A stretch of DNA of 64,000 bases from Halobellus clavatus. GTDB lineage: Archaea; Halobacteriota; Halobacteria; Halobacteriales; Haloferacaceae. This document shows, piece after piece, positions 41,849 to 51,507 of the stretch. Each line of letters starts with the position of its first letter. The stretch's first letter is position 1. A program made the translations under genes and the position numbers. The notes beneath the pieces were generated by a model. That model had not been told where the DNA came from. It ran no database searches and saw nothing but the letters and a program-made list of their open reading frames with translations. The stretch spans positions 1 to 64,000 of the forward strand of contig NZ_FNPB01000011.1 in the NCBI RefSeq assembly GCF_900107195.1, read 5' to 3'.

Positions 41849-43234
41849 GTGAGCTCCCAACTACCACCGGCACCGTCCGGTTATCCGGTCCTCAAAAACG
41901 CTGTCCAGTTCGCTCGCGATCCATTCACGTTTGTAGAGCGGGCGACGTCGGAGTGCGGAGACATCTACCGGATGGCTCTCCCGGCAGTTGACGATGTCTT
42001 TGTTTTCACTCACCCGGACCATCTTGACCGTATCCTCGTGTCTGATGTCGAAGCCTTCGGGAAAACCGAGGACTATCAACGTGCGTTCGGGAACGGTCTC
42101 CTTTCGGTCGAGGGGCAGAAGTGGCGACAACAGCGCGATATGTTACAACCGCTCTTCTACCGAGACCACATAAGAGGCTACACAGAGCAAATGGTTGCGT
42201 GTACCGAACGACGTCTCGAGACGTGGATTGAGGGTGAAACACTAGATATGGAGCCTGAGATGAAGAATCTCACTCTGGAGGTCCTCTTTTCCACGCTGTT
42301 CGGTCGTTCGTTGGTCCCAGGCGAGGATCAAGAACTTCGGGATGCCGCTGACGGACTCAACGAATGGTTCACACCATCATCGTGGATTCTGCCACCGTGG
42401 ATTCCGACACCAGCACGGCGTCGATTCAATCAATCCACGAAGCGCCTCCGTCAGGAGGTTCGAAGATTACTCGAAGAAGGAAGCGACCGAACAAGAATCT
42501 CAGGCGACGAGGCAAGTGGGTCCAAGGACCAATCGAACTCTAAGCAGGCTGCTCACTCAAATACTCCAGACCTGCTCACACAGCTCCAAAAGGCGCGTAA
42601 TAGGGCGGATGAAACAGATATCACAATCGAAGAGATCGAAGATCAACTGATCACTATGGTTTTTGCGGGGCACGAGACGACCGCCGCAGCTCTTGCATTT
42701 ACTTGGTACGCGCTGGCGACGAACCCAGACCTCCAAGAGCAACTTCATACGGAACTGGACACAGTTCTCGATGGAGACTCGCCCACTTACGACGACCTCC
42801 AAAACTTGGAGTTCACAGAGCGAATAATCTCTGAGGCGCTACGGCTCTACCCACCAGTTCATACGATTCCGCGTCGGGCGCTCACTGATGTCGAAGTCGG
42901 TGGATATCGGATTCCCGAGGACCACGAGATCCATCTATCGATAATCCATATTCATCGAGATGGACGGTTCTATGATGAACCTCTGGCGTTCCGCCCGGAA
43001 CGATGGACTGATGAGTTTGAGGAGGAACTCCACGACTTTGCGTATGCCCCCTTTGGTGGTGGACGTCGAACTTGCATCGGTCGGGAGTTCGCTCTCTTAG
43101 AAGCAAAAGTAGTCCTAGCAACGGTCGGACAGAAATTCCAATTTGATTGGGAGAACGACGAAGCAATTGAACTTGAACCGCGGGTTACGACTCGATCAAA
43201 AGAAGGCATCCCATTGCGAATTCGACAACGTTGA
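41849..43234 (+). CDS. Cytochrome P450 monooxygenase
   Basis: A 461-residue P450. The I-helix oxygen-activation motif FAGHETTA is near residue 273, the ExxR of the K helix is in SEALRLYPP, a PERF-like FRPERW follows, and the heme loop FGGGRRTCIGREF places the axial cysteine at about residue 409. It would hydroxylate an organic substrate using electrons from a ferredoxin partner not encoded here. The GTG start is supported by the TATA spacing. A Ser/Gln/Lys-rich insertion around residues 213-237 is unusual for the family. Confidence 0.95.
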   Translation: MSSQLPPAPSGYPVLKNAVQFARDPFTFVERATSECGDIYRMALPAVDDVFVFTHPDHLDRILVSDVEAFGKTEDYQRAFGNGLLSVEGQKWRQQRDMLQPLFYRDHIRGYTEQMVACTERRLETWIEGETLDMEPEMKNLTLEVLFSTLFGRSLVPGEDQELRDAADGLNEWFTPSSWILPPWIPTPARRRFNQSTKRLRQEVRRLLEEGSDRTRISGDEASGSKDQSNSKQAAHSNTPDLLTQLQKARNRADETDITIEEIEDQLITMVFAGHETTAAALAFTWYALATNPDLQEQLHTELDTVLDGDSPTYDDLQNLEFTERIISEALRLYPPVHTIPRRALTDVEVGGYRIPEDHEIHLSIIHIHRDGRFYDEPLAFRPERWTDEFEEELHDFAYAPFGGGRRTCIGREFALLEAKVVLATVGQKFQFDWENDEAIELEPRVTTRSKEGIPLRIRQR

Positions 43235-43564
43235 GAGCATAACATACATCTGATCTGATAAACATCCCCTCCGTAATCATCGATTAAATCCCCGCCTTCT
43301 GAACCTGTGTATGTTCATACATTTTGACGGTGTAAACACGGGTGAGTATAACACACAACCCGGTGATATTCAAAAGCGTATCTCATGAACCGGAATTCAA
43401 TCGGCGATCTCCTACTCTTCCCATCTCTAAAGCAGTCATTACTGTTCGATATCTGCCTGCCCGCCCTGCCCGAATTAGACAATGTCAGCACAACACTAGT
43501 TCAAAACCCACCGCTCCGGAAGTATTGCCCTGCCAACCGCTCCCTGCAATAGTAGAATGCCCCA
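43235..43564. other. Gap after the P450 gene
   Basis: About 330 bp without a credible gene. A spaced palindrome TGTATG-TT-CATACA lies at 43308-43321 and could be a regulator site for the next gene. Nothing else is seen. Confidence 0.4.
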
Positions 43565-43966
43565 ATGACGACCATCGTCATCACACTGAAAGACGGAAAG
43601 ATATCCACCGACGGAGGAATCGATGTTTCGTCCAGCCAATCGACGGCCCCAACCACTGATTCCCACAATATCAATCGTCACCTCGACCTCGATACAGTGG
43701 TTGATCTCGTCGAACAAATGTCCGAAGATGAGATCTGCGCCCGACAGAGCACCAAATATCCAAACTGGTCCCGAGGTGACCCTTGCCCTGTCTGTGAAAA
43801 CACCGAACTCGCTATAATGGAGCTTAGAGAAGCTACCTACACTTCCTCTGACGGCGAGTTCGACTTTGACCACTTTACTGATAACACAGGACCACAGCTC
43901 TCGATTGTCTGCAAAGAATGCCGGACACACCTCCTCCACATCCCCTATCACACACTATCTGAATAG
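43565..43966 (+). CDS. Small zinc-ribbon protein (paralogue of 12565-12963)
   Basis: A 133-residue protein starting MTTIVITLKDGKIS, with CPVC (about residue 77) and CKECRTHLLHIPYH (about 119). It aligns end to end with the protein at 12565 in spacing and in the GEF and GP-LS-C pattern, so the two are diverged copies within one replicon. Confidence 0.75.
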   Translation: MTTIVITLKDGKISTDGGIDVSSSQSTAPTTDSHNINRHLDLDTVVDLVEQMSEDEICARQSTKYPNWSRGDPCPVCENTELAIMELREATYTSSDGEFDFDHFTDNTGPQLSIVCKECRTHLLHIPYHTLSE

Positions 43967-44113
43967 GCCGGCTACGACTCGCTCAGCGTTACGGAGCCCA
44001 GCTATTGAGAACACAGCTACAAAGTACTCACCACTCAATTAGGAACTCCTTGGATAAGAAACGGATATTAGATCAAGTTTAACTGAATGTCGGGCGGTCT
44101 GAAGAACACTTCG

Positions 44114-44122
44114 CTTTTATTG
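44114..44122 (+). promoter_or_regulatory. TATA box of the rdfA-sph operon
   Basis: CTTTTATTG is about 28 bp upstream of ATG 44150. Confidence 0.5.
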
Positions 44123-44149
44123 ATGTGGACATAGAATTCCTACCCCGAG

Positions 44150-44980
44150 ATGTGCAAAGTCGACGATCTCATCGCAGAGTATGGATTAACAGCCCCCGGG
44201 TCTGACTATGACTCTGTAGATGACTACCTCGCGAAACGGTGGACTGGAACTGACGGCCGCACTTCAGAAGGATATAAAAAACTCACAGACTGGTTCAACA
44301 AACGAGTTCTCAAGTCGATATATGAAAAACACGGGAGATCCACTGTTAGCATCCATCTTGACCGAGAATACGATGTTATTATAAACGAAGATAACATCCA
44401 ACGCGCCGAGCTCGCGGCCGACCTCGAGGGCGACGGGATGGACATCGACGAACTCAAGAAAACGCTCATCTCTCACGGCACAATCCGAAATCACCTCAAA
44501 AACTGTCTCGAAGTCGAAAAAGACACTCAGTCCACAACCAATTCCACTACTACGACTCGAGAGAAAGCCATCACGTCGGCGAAACGAATGGCTGCCTCAA
44601 AAACAGAAAACATCCTTCCAGAACTGGCAAAAGACGGCGTTGTTCCTTTTGCAGACCAAGCCACCGTCGACGTCGAAATCAGACTACAATGCCCCAAATG
44701 CGACACACGGGTCCCCATCGAAGATGCAATCAATCGGGGGTACGTCTGTAACGACCATATGACGGATCCAAACAATACAGACCCACCTAACAATCCAACT
44801 CCAGATTCGCCGGAGAATACCGAATCTGACGAAGACGATTCACACCATCAGTCAGATACAACGATGAATTCTATGCCCTCATCACAATCCTCTCTCCTGC
44901 TCTCTCTACTGGCCCTCGGAGTCACTTCGTTCTCGTCCCAATCGCCTATGCTAATAGATAGTATGCTCAACACCACGTAA
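44150..44980 (+). CDS. rdfA: Rod-determining factor RdfA-like protein
   Basis: A 276-residue protein with the RdfA pattern: CKVDDLIAEYGL at the start, YLAKRWTGTDGRTSEGYKKLTDWFNKRVLK, then a middle helical part and CPKCDTRVPIEDAINRGYVC, a zinc knuckle. RdfA in Haloferax promotes rod-shaped cells and is encoded with an SMC-like Sph protein, as here. This copy has an extra Asp/Ser-rich tail ending in a hydrophobic stretch (SSLLLSLLALGVTSF) that may contact the membrane. It lies 2 bp before sph. Confidence 0.85.
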   Translation: MCKVDDLIAEYGLTAPGSDYDSVDDYLAKRWTGTDGRTSEGYKKLTDWFNKRVLKSIYEKHGRSTVSIHLDREYDVIINEDNIQRAELAADLEGDGMDIDELKKTLISHGTIRNHLKNCLEVEKDTQSTTNSTTTTREKAITSAKRMAASKTENILPELAKDGVVPFADQATVDVEIRLQCPKCDTRVPIEDAINRGYVCNDHMTDPNNTDPPNNPTPDSPENTESDEDDSHHQSDTTMNSMPSSQSSLLLSLLALGVTSFSSQSPMLIDSMLNTT

Positions 44981-44982
44981 CC

Positions 44983-46773
44983 ATGACCTGGCATCTAGAA
45001 ATCGAAAATATTGCAGGCATCCATCGAGGGGAGGCTACGATCGAATCCGGTGTGAACGCTGTCCGAGCGAGTAACTGGCAAGGAAAATCGAGCTTCCTAA
45101 CCGCAATTGAAACAGCCTTCGGGACTGAAACAAGCCTCACCGAAGGCCAAGATCACGGTCATGTTGAGCTCGAAATCGACGACACCACCTACGCTGTCGA
45201 CCTTGATCGTACCAACGGCACGATTACACAATCCGGCGATCCATACCTCACCGATGATGTCGATCGCGTCTGTGCTGACCTCTTCGCGTTCCTCGATGAA
45301 ACCAACGAGGTCCGCCAAGCCGTCCGTGTGGGTGAAAACCTTGAGGACCTCCTCACTCGTCCCCTCGATTTCGAGAACATCGACGAGCAGATTGCCGACC
45401 TTAAAGCCGAACAGAAACAGGTCGAGGCCGAACTCGACCGAGCCCAAAACGCTGCTAACCGCCTCCCGCGCCTCCAAGAGAGGGTCACTTCGCTCGAATC
45501 CCAACTCGAAGACCTTCAGGAAGAGTGGGACGAACTCGACAACGAAGCTTCTTCAGATAGTGACGCTCGAGACGAGCTGAGTAACCTCCGCGCCCAGCTC
45601 GAGAAGACCAAGACAGACATCAACCGGTACGAATCAACCGCAGATCGCGTCGGGGATGAACTTGAAGCAAAAAAAGAGGAACTTGAGACGTTGGATGTCC
45701 CAACACACGAGGAGCTCGAAGACGACCTCGAGGATCTCCAATCTGACCTCCACGAAATCGAACGGGATAAAGAACTCCTCCAGTCGATTTATGAGGTAAA
45801 TCAGCGCATTCTCGAAGAAGACCGTCTCTCGCTTCTCACAGACGTCTCTCACGATATGCTCTCCGACCAGCTTGCCTGCTGGATCTGTGGCAACGACACC
45901 TCTCGTGAAGAGGTCGAGGCACAGTTAGACAGTATCTCTGACCGTCTTAATTCACTCCGCGACCAAGAGTCGACTCTCCGCAACAAGGTAAACGAGCTTC
46001 AGGAGAAACAACAGACTGTACGGGATGCGGAGCGGAAAGAACGCGACCTCCGCGACCGCATCGGAGAGCTTGAATCTCAGCTGGATGACGCACAGACGAA
46101 TCTTGAATCGGCCAGAGAACGAAAAGCCTCCCTCGAAGCACAGATTGACGAACTCGAAGATCAGGTCAGCGAGACGCAAGACCACGCGACTGACCTCCAG
46201 AGTGAGATCAAATACACGGAAGCTGAGCTTGAAGACGCTCGTGACGAACTTGAGACAGTCAAGTCGGAAGCCTCGCAGCGTGATGTCCTCGAAGAGGAAC
46301 TCGAATCTCTCCGCTCCGAGGTCGAGGACCTTCGAACACGCAAGGAGCGTGTGAAGCGAAACACTCGGGACGCATTCGATTCGGCGCTCTCCGACATTCT
46401 CACGAGATTCGACGTCGGGTTCGAGACAGCACGCCTCACCGACAACTTCGACCTCATCGTCGCACGTGGAGGCCGCGAAGCCAGCCTTGACGCTCTCAGT
46501 GAAGGCGAGCGGGAACTCCTCGGCATCATCGCTGCTCTTGCCGGCCACGAAGCATTCGATGTCGCTGACCGGGTTCCCGTTATGCTGCTCGACGGGCATA
46601 CCGGTCTCGACGATACCAACATCCACCATCTCGTCGATTACCTCTCTGAACGCGTCGATGTCCTCGTCCTCTCCGCCTTCCCCGAGTACGACGCCTTCGA
46701 GGGTCACGAAGTCACTCCAACCAACTGGGAGACCATCTCCTACGGGGACGATGTTGAGGAAGTCGTAGGATAG
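44983..46773 (+). CDS. sph: Archaea-specific SMC-related protein Sph
   Basis: A 596-residue ATPase of the SMC/Rad50 class. The N-terminal head has a Walker A variant ASNWQGKSSF (about residues 29-38). A long antiparallel coiled coil is split at about residue 300 by CWICGND, a zinc-hook-like turn. The C-terminal head has the ABC signature LSEGERELLG and Walker B PVMLLDGHTGLDD. Sph proteins of halophiles pair with RdfA and influence cell shape and DNA handling. It is co-transcribed with rdfA and followed by a GC palindrome. Confidence 0.9.
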   Translation: MTWHLEIENIAGIHRGEATIESGVNAVRASNWQGKSSFLTAIETAFGTETSLTEGQDHGHVELEIDDTTYAVDLDRTNGTITQSGDPYLTDDVDRVCADLFAFLDETNEVRQAVRVGENLEDLLTRPLDFENIDEQIADLKAEQKQVEAELDRAQNAANRLPRLQERVTSLESQLEDLQEEWDELDNEASSDSDARDELSNLRAQLEKTKTDINRYESTADRVGDELEAKKEELETLDVPTHEELEDDLEDLQSDLHEIERDKELLQSIYEVNQRILEEDRLSLLTDVSHDMLSDQLACWICGNDTSREEVEAQLDSISDRLNSLRDQESTLRNKVNELQEKQQTVRDAERKERDLRDRIGELESQLDDAQTNLESARERKASLEAQIDELEDQVSETQDHATDLQSEIKYTEAELEDARDELETVKSEASQRDVLEEELESLRSEVEDLRTRKERVKRNTRDAFDSALSDILTRFDVGFETARLTDNFDLIVARGGREASLDALSEGERELLGIIAALAGHEAFDVADRVPVMLLDGHTGLDDTNIHHLVDYLSERVDVLVLSAFPEYDAFEGHEVTPTNWETISYGDDVEEVVG

Positions 46774-46800
46774 TTCTCGCTGCTCACTCTCGATTTTATA

Positions 46801-46810
46801 CCCCGCGGGG
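46801..46810. promoter_or_regulatory. CCCCGCGGGG palindrome after sph
   Basis: A perfect 10-bp core flanked by TA and GGTTA, in the 271-bp gap between sph and the surface-protein gene. It could be a terminator stem or an operator. Confidence 0.35.
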
Positions 46811-47044
46811 GGTTAATCTCTCAACGACTTTTTGCGAAGACGCGACTTCTGGCTCCCATATACTACTCTGTCCGCCCTGGCGTTCACTCATCACGCTCAC
46901 GAGTAGCTGCTCTACTGTCTCCCAATCGCGGAAAACACTTTGTCGCCGGACCACATATCCGCAGGTAAGTTCGCCCCCTATGCGGCCAGTAGCACTCGCA
47001 ACTACCATCATCCGGGTTACTATCCAGTCCCGGAGTGGTGATGT

Positions 47045-49165
47045 ATGACCTCCCGGTTTGATACCCCCGCGGGGGATCAAGACAACCCCCGTCCATCCGA
47101 CGAGCCTTCGTTGACGATCACTAGGGCTACACCTCGGCAGTTTTCCAGCCTCTTCGTCGCCTTCCTTCTCCTTTCGAGTGTCTGCTTCTCCACGATTGCG
47201 GTAGTCGCGACCAACGAATCCAACTCTACCGCGCAACCGCCGGTTGACGGGAATGCTCGTGTATTTGTCGCGAGTGACCGCGATACGGAGGCTCTCGGCA
47301 TTCCGGGTGGCGGTCGTGGTGGCATTCTCCTCCAGTATGTTGTGGAGGCCAACGCGTCGACTGAAAATCTCTCTCGTGCTGTCGACACCTACACGCTTAC
47401 GACCAATCCAGAGACGCGCGTCCGTATTGATGGCTCACCCCGGACACTGCAGGAGTATCGACTTGACCAGTTGGCGAGAGTTGAACGAACAAACTCAACG
47501 AGTCGGTGGCCGGCAAGCGCACCGGACCGGGAGGATAGCCTATTCATCAAAGACGGCTTCATCGCGTATATGGGTGCGACCAGCGCTGCCGAAGTGAACG
47601 CCCCAGGAGCGGAAACAAACGGCACTTATCTAATGGGGCCAGACGGGCGTATCCTTGAGTACGTCGACTACCGCGTCGCCCTCCCAGAACCAAATACGAC
47701 CACCCGCTATGTCCGCGAAACAAAGGATGTCACCCTCAACATCCCTGCGCCGGAGGATAACTCGTCGGACGACGTACAGACCGTCACCAAGACAGTTGAG
47801 TTCGAGACGCTCGACGGTCACACTATCACGCGTACCGTCAGCGCCACCGGTCGTGGCCCGCTAACCGTAAATCGCTCTGTGACGGCCGTCGTCGGCGGCT
47901 ATCGCACTAACACCACATACGATCTCGCCTCACAACGGGTTGAGCGTAACCTCAGCATCGACGATCAGACGTGGTCGAAACACACGACACCAGAAACATC
48001 GGCACGAGAGGCCCGGTATATCGACTACGCAAACGCTCCCCCTTCGGATGGTGAGAGGCAACGTCTAGAGCTTCAGGCGACGATCAACGTCACCGCGGAA
48101 GTCACCACTGATCACTATTTCTACCATCCGCACAACGATACGTGGACGTACACTCACACGGAAGTCAATGCCACCTATGATGAGCTCACCGTTACCGACG
48201 ATCGGCCAGCCCACGTTGTCCCACCAGACAGCGTCTCGATTTCCCAGCGCGTAATTGAGGAACCACACGACCGTCGCTCCATCGTCCTCTCTATCGAGGG
48301 CCCGGAGCATCTCTCTGAACGGGCACTTTGGAGTTGGGCCGCCCTCAACGTAGAAGGAGACTCGAATGCTAATGCCCAACGCCTAACGAACGTCTGGCAG
48401 GTCTACGGTGTCCGTCAGTACCGCTGGGGCGAAACAACGTCGAACTGGGACACAGACCCACAACGTACGGAGTTCCCACCAACACTTGCCCTCCGACTCA
48501 CTGCTCGACAACCGTCCCCAAGTGTTGAGGCCGTCGGAGAAACGGATGTGTATCGTCACGGACGGGTGACGGATCTCCGCCAGCGCACTGTTCCTGGTGT
48601 CTCGAACCGGGCGACCCTGGCGGAAAATGTGAATCTCACTACGGCGACCGCCAACCAGACCTCGAGAATTGTCATCAGGGACGCTCCCGGTCAGATCACC
48701 TCAGTAACGTCGGTCTTCGGGGATGAAATACCCGTCTCGACAACAGAGGTCACCTCGATGGAGGATTCGTCGCTCACCTACACCGTGATTCCGCCGGAAG
48801 AAGGGGAAGAAAACGAGCCGCCGGAACTCAGACTCCGTCTTACTGGCCCAGACGGAACTCCACTCCCGGATCGGAAACTAATCTTGACCGGGGCGGTCGA
48901 ATCCTCAGTCACTACAAACGACAACGGTGTCGCCTACGCTACGTTCGATAGTGCGACGATCACCGCGCGCTTCCCTGGTGACCCATACACAGAGAATCAC
49001 GACATCTACTACTCGTCCAGCCACACAACCGCGATCTCTCCCGGAAACGGGAGCCTGATTGTTGATCTCTGGACGTTCTTTTTACAGCCAGTACAGGCCG
49101 CTCTCCTCTCGCTGGCTGTGAGCGTAGGCTTGCTCGTCGGGGTCGGCTGGTATACCATCAAGTAG
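47045..49165 (+). CDS. Large secreted, membrane-anchored surface protein
   Basis: A 706-residue protein. Residues 36-56 form a signal-like helix (FVAFLLLSSVCFSTIAVV), followed by about 610 residues of Thr/Asn-rich β-structure with many N-glycosylation sites. An Ig-like segment (LRLTGPDGTPLPDRKLILTGAVESSVTTNDNGVAYA, about 596-631) precedes a C-terminal helix (LSLAVSVGLLVGVGWYTI). It opens the conjugation-like module and may act at the cell surface in mating contact. The region from the start to residue 30 overlaps a GC palindrome. Confidence 0.75.
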   Translation: MTSRFDTPAGDQDNPRPSDEPSLTITRATPRQFSSLFVAFLLLSSVCFSTIAVVATNESNSTAQPPVDGNARVFVASDRDTEALGIPGGGRGGILLQYVVEANASTENLSRAVDTYTLTTNPETRVRIDGSPRTLQEYRLDQLARVERTNSTSRWPASAPDREDSLFIKDGFIAYMGATSAAEVNAPGAETNGTYLMGPDGRILEYVDYRVALPEPNTTTRYVRETKDVTLNIPAPEDNSSDDVQTVTKTVEFETLDGHTITRTVSATGRGPLTVNRSVTAVVGGYRTNTTYDLASQRVERNLSIDDQTWSKHTTPETSAREARYIDYANAPPSDGERQRLELQATINVTAEVTTDHYFYHPHNDTWTYTHTEVNATYDELTVTDDRPAHVVPPDSVSISQRVIEEPHDRRSIVLSIEGPEHLSERALWSWAALNVEGDSNANAQRLTNVWQVYGVRQYRWGETTSNWDTDPQRTEFPPTLALRLTARQPSPSVEAVGETDVYRHGRVTDLRQRTVPGVSNRATLAENVNLTTATANQTSRIVIRDAPGQITSVTSVFGDEIPVSTTEVTSMEDSSLTYTVIPPEEGEENEPPELRLRLTGPDGTPLPDRKLILTGAVESSVTTNDNGVAYATFDSATITARFPGDPYTENHDIYYSSSHTTAISPGNGSLIVDLWTFFLQPVQAALLSLAVSVGLLVGVGWYTIK
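47064..47075. promoter_or_regulatory. CCCCCGCGGGGG palindrome in the first codons of the surface-protein gene
   Basis: A perfect 12-bp core extended by TTGAT on the left and ATCAA on the right, 19 bp after the ATG. It pairs in style with 46801 and 12531. Confidence 0.35.
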
Positions 49166-49447
49166 CCATCCCTCGCAATATTCTCTCAAGATTGACGACA
49201 CCCACTTCTTCGTCATTCAGCCGGCCTTGCGAACTTCAGTTGACGATGAGATCGTAGCGCGACTCACTGTCCTCGGTCAATGGCTATATCCGATTGGTTC
49301 GGGGATAGAAGTTATAGGTATTGGACAACGTATTCTGACACAGCGATTCACATGGAGCGCTCTCCAACCACCCTTAGTAGGTGGCTCTACCGTGTCGGTC
49401 GCCGTCTTCGCCACCGAAAGTCTAGGGACTCAACAGAAACCTCCGCA

Positions 49448-51352
49448 ATGGAACCGTCGACGTCATCCAGCATCCTCTCGGCCAAAATTCAAGACCGTCT
49501 CTTGGGTATCGCACCTACAGCTCAACAAACCGTTTCCTCCACTGCGGCGATGGCTGCCCTCCCGATCATTCCGCTATTTAATCCCCTTGATCCAGAGGAT
49601 TGGTTCGAGGGGATCGTCAACACGCTCGCGACCGGCTTGACGAACGTCCTGGGCGAGGTTTTCGTGGGAATGGTCCAGGAGTTTCTCGTTATCGACCCGT
49701 TGTACTACCAGGAAGGAGCGAATGCAACTTTTATACAGAATCTCCAGTACTCGCTGATTCTCTTTCCGACCGTCATCGTCCTCGGAACGATCGCGGCACT
49801 CTTTTCGGAAGCCCCAGAGGGCTCCTATTTACGGCAGGGAATCCGTATTGTTAAAGCCCTCTTCGCACTCGCTCTCATCCGTCCATTCCTCCACGTCGCT
49901 GTCGTCTTCACGAATAGCGTTACGAAGCTCGTGATGCCCGAGACTTACGCGGTCTCCCTCGCCGGCCCCGCCCTCAACAACGCCATCGGCGATTTGATGG
50001 GCTCGGCTATCGCCGCTGTGCTCGTTTACCTCGCCGCCGGTACAATCTCTCTCATCGCTATCGCTCTCGTTGTGATGATCCTCTTCCTCCGCATCTTTAT
50101 GATCCATCTCGTCTACACCGCTTTCCCGATCCTGCTTGTTATGTGGTACACCGACTGGGGACCACTCCGGTACGCGAACGACGTCGCTATGTTTGTCTTC
50201 AAGGTCACAGCGTATCTCCTCCTCGCGGGGCCGCTCATCGCGCTCGCTCTTCAGACCGGCTGTAGTATGTCCGCCCCGGACATCTGTGTGGCTAACGCGA
50301 GCGGGGCTCACGGCCCGGAAGCACTCACTGCCGGAATTGACCCATCGCAGAATAAGCTCGTCCTTTGGAAGCGGTTCCTCGGCTGGCTTTCCGGCCTCGG
50401 CCTCGCCGGTTTCGTCGGGATACAGGCCCTGTCGATGGGTGGGAGTTCCGCCGGTCATCTTCTAGGGTTTAGTGGCCTGAGTGCGTTACGCGGCGGTGGC
50501 AGCGGTAGTCCGTCTTCGTCCGGAGGTAGTGGTGGTGGAGGAGGTGGCGGTGGACCGACTCCGTCCGGTGGCGGTGGCGCCGGACAGCACACCCTCCGAA
50601 ACTTCGGCGGCGGTAGCGGAACCGGCCCAAAGGCGTATGGAGCGACTGGCTCAGCAAAACCCGAATTCCACCCCCGACAGGCAGCTAGTTCGGCGAAAAC
50701 TAATCTGAAACAACGTGTCTCATCGGCACGGGATACTGCACGGAGTAACGCGCAGCGCGCCTACCGTGGCGTAAAATCACGGAAAGAATGGATGAGTCAG
50801 GCTACGTGGGGACAGGGCGCTCGAGCTGGGGCCGGATTAGCTGGCGGTGGCGTGGCGCTCGGTGCTCGCGAGGCAAAAGCGGGTGTGAGCCACGTGAAAA
50901 ATAATCTCAACGAGCCGATTGCGAATTGGCCCGGCCACGTCTATCGGCGGGCGAAGAACGGCAATTGGAACCCACCGAATGACGATCTGGGTGCAAGTAC
51001 GGAAAGCGAAGTCACAGCGGATAATGAAGTGTTGGCACTACCTGAGGGGGATCCGCCTCTCCCAGAGGGTGAGACTCTGACCCCAGAGTATGAAGACAGA
51101 GCACTCGATCCCAAGGAAGCTCAAGCGGTTGCTGGCGGGTCCGACATCGAAGACGCGAATCCGCATTCGGTCAACGAATCAGTCCAAGCTTGGTACGACC
51201 GCGTGAAGGCAAAGGACCAGCAAAAAGTGGAGGCGATGCGCCCTGACCTCATCAATCGAGATGTCTCCCCGCCTTCCTCCTCACCATCGGAGGAACAAAT
51301 CCAGGAGTCCGTCGACGACTACGTCGATAGAACCCGCAACACAGACTCATAA
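49448..51352 (+). CDS. Polytopic membrane protein, VirB6/TrbL-like
   Basis: A 634-residue protein with ATG 49448 as likely start; the open frame extends to 49280 but with codons unusual for this genome. About seven membrane helices lie in residues 45-330. They are followed by a Gly/Ser-rich linker (about 348-390) and a long basic, then acidic, soluble tail. This layout is that of the channel protein VirB6/TrbL of type IV secretion systems. It probably forms the inner-membrane pore for DNA export. It lies in line with the VirB4-like ATPase. Confidence 0.7.
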   Translation: MEPSTSSSILSAKIQDRLLGIAPTAQQTVSSTAAMAALPIIPLFNPLDPEDWFEGIVNTLATGLTNVLGEVFVGMVQEFLVIDPLYYQEGANATFIQNLQYSLILFPTVIVLGTIAALFSEAPEGSYLRQGIRIVKALFALALIRPFLHVAVVFTNSVTKLVMPETYAVSLAGPALNNAIGDLMGSAIAAVLVYLAAGTISLIAIALVVMILFLRIFMIHLVYTAFPILLVMWYTDWGPLRYANDVAMFVFKVTAYLLLAGPLIALALQTGCSMSAPDICVANASGAHGPEALTAGIDPSQNKLVLWKRFLGWLSGLGLAGFVGIQALSMGGSSAGHLLGFSGLSALRGGGSGSPSSSGGSGGGGGGGGPTPSGGGGAGQHTLRNFGGGSGTGPKAYGATGSAKPEFHPRQAASSAKTNLKQRVSSARDTARSNAQRAYRGVKSRKEWMSQATWGQGARAGAGLAGGGVALGAREAKAGVSHVKNNLNEPIANWPGHVYRRAKNGNWNPPNDDLGASTESEVTADNEVLALPEGDPPLPEGETLTPEYEDRALDPKEAQAVAGGSDIEDANPHSVNESVQAWYDRVKAKDQQKVEAMRPDLINRDVSPPSSSPSEEQIQESVDDYVDRTRNTDS

Positions 51353-51507
51353 CGATTCAACCTGAATCCCTCCACTGGTACCGAGTCCCCTCCAGGACCA
51401 CATTAGAACCAGTAATTGACCCTTCTATGCTGTTGCTCGAGGGGCGTGCTTCCCGGCTGATATTTTAAATAGCAGAACGCGGTAGATTAGTACAGAAACA
51501 CAAACAC

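Noticed and set aside
46796-47011. A minus-strand frame of about 70 codons in the gap between sph and the surface-protein gene
   Set aside because: Composition is only weakly coding, its end lies on the GC palindrome, and it would occupy the promoter region of the secretion module. Not supported enough to list as a gene.
49280-49447. An earlier start for the VirB6-like protein
   Set aside because: The extra 56 codons use AGG, ATA and other codons rare in the neighbouring genes, and a TATA-like sequence lies within them. ATG 49448 is more likely.
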